Assembly (NCBI GenBank): GCA_938002995.1
Contig: CALKZN010000013.1
Span: 1-40,325, forward strand
DNA length: 40,325 bases
Source: an uncultured Arenicellaceae bacterium
GTDB lineage: Bacteria; Pseudomonadota; Gammaproteobacteria; Arenicellales; Arenicellaceae
Reading direction: 5' to 3'
Under the pieces are notes generated by a model. That model was not told the origin of the DNA. It searched no databases and worked only from the letters and a program-made list of their open reading frames with translations. The position numbers were made by a program, and so were the translations under genes. Positions 38,165 through 40,325 of this stretch are shown in pieces; within the stretch, counting starts at the first letter, position 1, and every line of letters starts with the position of its first letter.

Positions 38165-39172
38165 TTAATCCACCGATAAGGCTAAATTGATTAATTTATC
38201 GCCGTTGGGTACCTTTTCTGAAAAAACTTTGTAACTCGTTTCTTGCGCAATGGCACGCCATTTTTGAGCTTGTTCAGGAGTCATTTCTACAACTTTAACA
38301 CCCGATTTTTTAAAAGTATCAACTAATTTTTTATCTAAACCTTTCGCTTCTTTAAAAAAATAATCTTCAGCATTTTGGCCTGCAACTTTTAATTTAGCTT
38401 GTTGCTCAGGGTTCAACTTATCCCAGCTTTTCTTTGACATAAGTACTGGCTCATACATAAACCATAGAGCATTATCACCAGGGGCTGTTAAACACTTAAC
38501 TTGTTCATAAATCCTATATGAAACAAAGCTACCTGAACTAGTATTAGCAGCATCTAAAACGCCTGTTTGCATACCTGTATATATTTCCGAACTAGGCATT
38601 GAGGCAATTGTTGCTCCTGCTCCGGCTAACATTCTTTCGAAAGCTTTACCTGCGGCGCGAGTCGTCTGTCCCTTTGCATCACCGGGTTCAACAATACAAT
38701 TTTTCTTTGAAGCAAAACCACCCGCCAACCATGCATCAGCAAGTACAATAACTCCTGCATCATTAATGATTTTTTTGATCTCTCCCATGAATTCAGAATT
38801 ATTTAAACGTTTTGCATGATCATGGTTCTTTACTAAACCAGGCATCAATGTTGAATCAAACTCAGGATGCCTTCCAGCAGCATAAGCTAATGGAAATAGT
38901 GAAATATCCAATTGACCTTTTACCATTGCTCCCCATTGTTCTCTTGGTTTATATAGAGACTTACCAGGGTAGACTTTAATATCTAAATCAATACCTGCAG
39001 CATTAACTTCTTTTGCAATAATTTGCATCATTTCATCACGGACATCTCCTTTACCTCCAGGAAATTGATGTGATGCTTTTAATTGAGTTGCCCCTAATAC
39101 TGGGTTCATTATTGTTGATGCAACACAAAAACTAGCACCCATCGCCAACGCTATGCGTTTTGTTGAAAACAT
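38165..39172 (-). CDS. dctP: TRAP transporter substrate-binding protein (DctP-like)
   Basis: Signal peptide; FPGGKGDVRDEMMQIIAKEVNAAGIDLDIKVYPGKSLYKPREQWGAMVKGQLDI. Start set at MFSTKRIALAMG. Confidence 0.92.
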   Translation of the reverse strand: MFSTKRIALAMGASFCVASTIMNPVLGATQLKASHQFPGGKGDVRDEMMQIIAKEVNAAGIDLDIKVYPGKSLYKPREQWGAMVKGQLDISLFPLAYAAGRHPEFDSTLMPGLVKNHDHAKRLNNSEFMGEIKKIINDAGVIVLADAWLAGGFASKKNCIVEPGDAKGQTTRAAGKAFERMLAGAGATIASMPSSEIYTGMQTGVLDAANTSSGSFVSYRIYEQVKCLTAPGDNALWFMYEPVLMSKKSWDKLNPEQQAKLKVAGQNAEDYFFKEAKGLDKKLVDTFKKSGVKVVEMTPEQAQKWRAIAQETSYKVFSEKVPNGDKLINLALSVD

Positions 39173-39279
39173 ACTTAACCTCCAAAAATTTAAGTTTATC
39201 GGTTGAATCATTATTAGTTACTATTATTTCAACCTTATTGAATAATATATAACACCAAATAAATACAAGTCAACTAATA

Positions 39280-39289
39280 TTGTATACAA
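39280..39289. promoter_or_regulatory. Candidate GntR/FCD operator
   Basis: Perfect palindrome TTGTATACAA in the divergent dctP/gntR intergenic region. Confidence 0.6.
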
Positions 39290-39380
39290 AAATAGATATT
39301 CCTTAATACATGAATGTGAATTAGAATATTCTTATGAGCACATTCATTTACTGTGTTAAATATTTCATTTGGAGAGAATC

Positions 39381-40040
39381 ATGACAAAAGGCAGACATGC
39401 TGAATTAGTCCACCAACTCGAACGACAGATTATTACAGGCGAACTAAAACCTGGCAGCAGACTAGATGAAATGGCGCTAGCTAAACAATTTAATGTCTCT
39501 AGAACACCTGTTAGGGAAGCATTAATGCAATTAAATGCATCAGGCTTAATTCAATTGCGGCCAAGAAGAGGTGCTGTCGTTGCAAAAATTGATTTGAAAG
39601 CAATGCTTGAAATGTTCGAAGTTATGTCTGAATTAGAAGGTATGTGCGGAAGACTAGCGGCCAAACGAGCGAGCGACAATGAATTAGAAAAATTAAAAAA
39701 TGTGCATAGTAAAAGCCAAATAGCCGTTGATACCCATGATCTTGAGTTATATTACGAGCTCAATGTCGAACTGCACGAAACGATTTATTTAGCATGTAGA
39801 AATGACTTTCTTGTTCAGCAAACAACAACTCTCAGAAATCGTTTAGCGGCCTATCGTAGAGGCCAACTATTAAGTGGTAACAGAATTAATCAATCTTATG
39901 CAGAGCACGGAAAAATTATTGAAGCAATAACCAATCGAGATGAAAAATTAGCTAATGAACTTCTTCGAAGTCATATAATGATGCAAAGTGGTACTTTTAA
40001 TGACTTTATTGCGACCCTTCCAAAGGATTTACTAGAATAA
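39381..40040 (+). CDS. GntR-family regulator, FCD (FadR) subfamily
   Basis: HTH LKPGSRLDEMALAKQFNVSRTPVREALMQLNASGLIQLRPRRGAVV plus helical FCD domain. ATG at 39381 after ggagagaatc; track start is a TTG. Confidence 0.93.
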   Translation: MTKGRHAELVHQLERQIITGELKPGSRLDEMALAKQFNVSRTPVREALMQLNASGLIQLRPRRGAVVAKIDLKAMLEMFEVMSELEGMCGRLAAKRASDNELEKLKNVHSKSQIAVDTHDLELYYELNVELHETIYLACRNDFLVQQTTTLRNRLAAYRRGQLLSGNRINQSYAEHGKIIEAITNRDEKLANELLRSHIMMQSGTFNDFIATLPKDLLE

Positions 40041-40061
40041 TGATATTCTCAAAAATAATAA

Positions 40062-40325
40062 TTATTTATAAAATAAATAACTGGAGATTTTTTTTGCAGC
40101 TTCATAAGGTGTAATTTTCTCTTCAGCGACCGCTTTATTCATTTCCATTTGTAGAGTGTTCATTTTTTCATTATTTTGTATACAATAATCCACCTCTTCA
40201 TATACAAGTTTTTTCATCCATTGAAGGTTTTGGCTTTTTCGTTTTACAAAAAATTGCTTTTCCACATGAGACTTATCAATACAGTCTTCAACAACCTTCC
40301 AAACCCTCTCAATATTATTGTTTTC
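40062..40325 (-). CDS. meaB: C-terminal part of MeaB/ArgK-type GTPase (methylmalonyl-CoA mutase chaperone), runs off window
   Basis: Continuous minus frame to window edge: ENNNIERVWKVVEDCIDKSHVEKQFFVKRKSQNLQWMKKLVYEEV...ITPYEAAKKISSYLFYK, resembling the MeaB C-terminus. The track ORF start at 40265 is internal. Confidence 0.65.
   Translation of the reverse strand, partial: ENNNIERVWKVVEDCIDKSHVEKQFFVKRKSQNLQWMKKLVYEEVDYCIQNNEKMNTLQMEMNKAVAEEKITPYEAAKKISSYLFYK

Overview
Gammaproteobacterial-type chromosomal window of about 40.3 kb. Blocks from left to right: (i) a housekeeping block, serS (partial)-crcB-lolA-ftsK on the minus strand, then an aminotransferase, trxB, an Smr protein and a DoxX-like protein; (ii) a divergent pair of MsrA genes beside an unannotated, frameshifted ECF sigma factor remnant, then a DksA/TraR-like protein, ttcA and a DUF1244 protein; (iii) a phosphate island with a porin, a phytase-like esterase, PhoX, a lipoprotein, Pit/DUF47 and phoB-phoR, including a good Pho box before phoB and a five-unit 12-bp repeat array between the divergent phytase-like and phoX genes; (iv) a TSUP permease, an FMN alpha-hydroxyacid oxidase and an EamA transporter; (v) an AT-rich accessory cluster, all on the minus strand: three tandem paralogous secreted right-handed beta-helix proteins, a lipoprotein with an apparent STN-like domain and HEAT-like repeats, and a membrane protein carrying STT3/PglB oligosaccharyltransferase hallmarks (GTDSYYY, GNIDHN, WWDYG); (vi) an alpha/beta hydrolase, a YiiD_C-type thioesterase, a MatB-like acyl-CoA synthetase, a TRAP transporter and a GntR/FCD regulator next to the 3' part of a meaB/argK-like gene, suggesting (methyl)malonate use. 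The most interesting candidate is block v, a possible stand-alone protein glycosylation/surface beta-helix system. All assignments come from reading motifs and ORFs; no database search was run.
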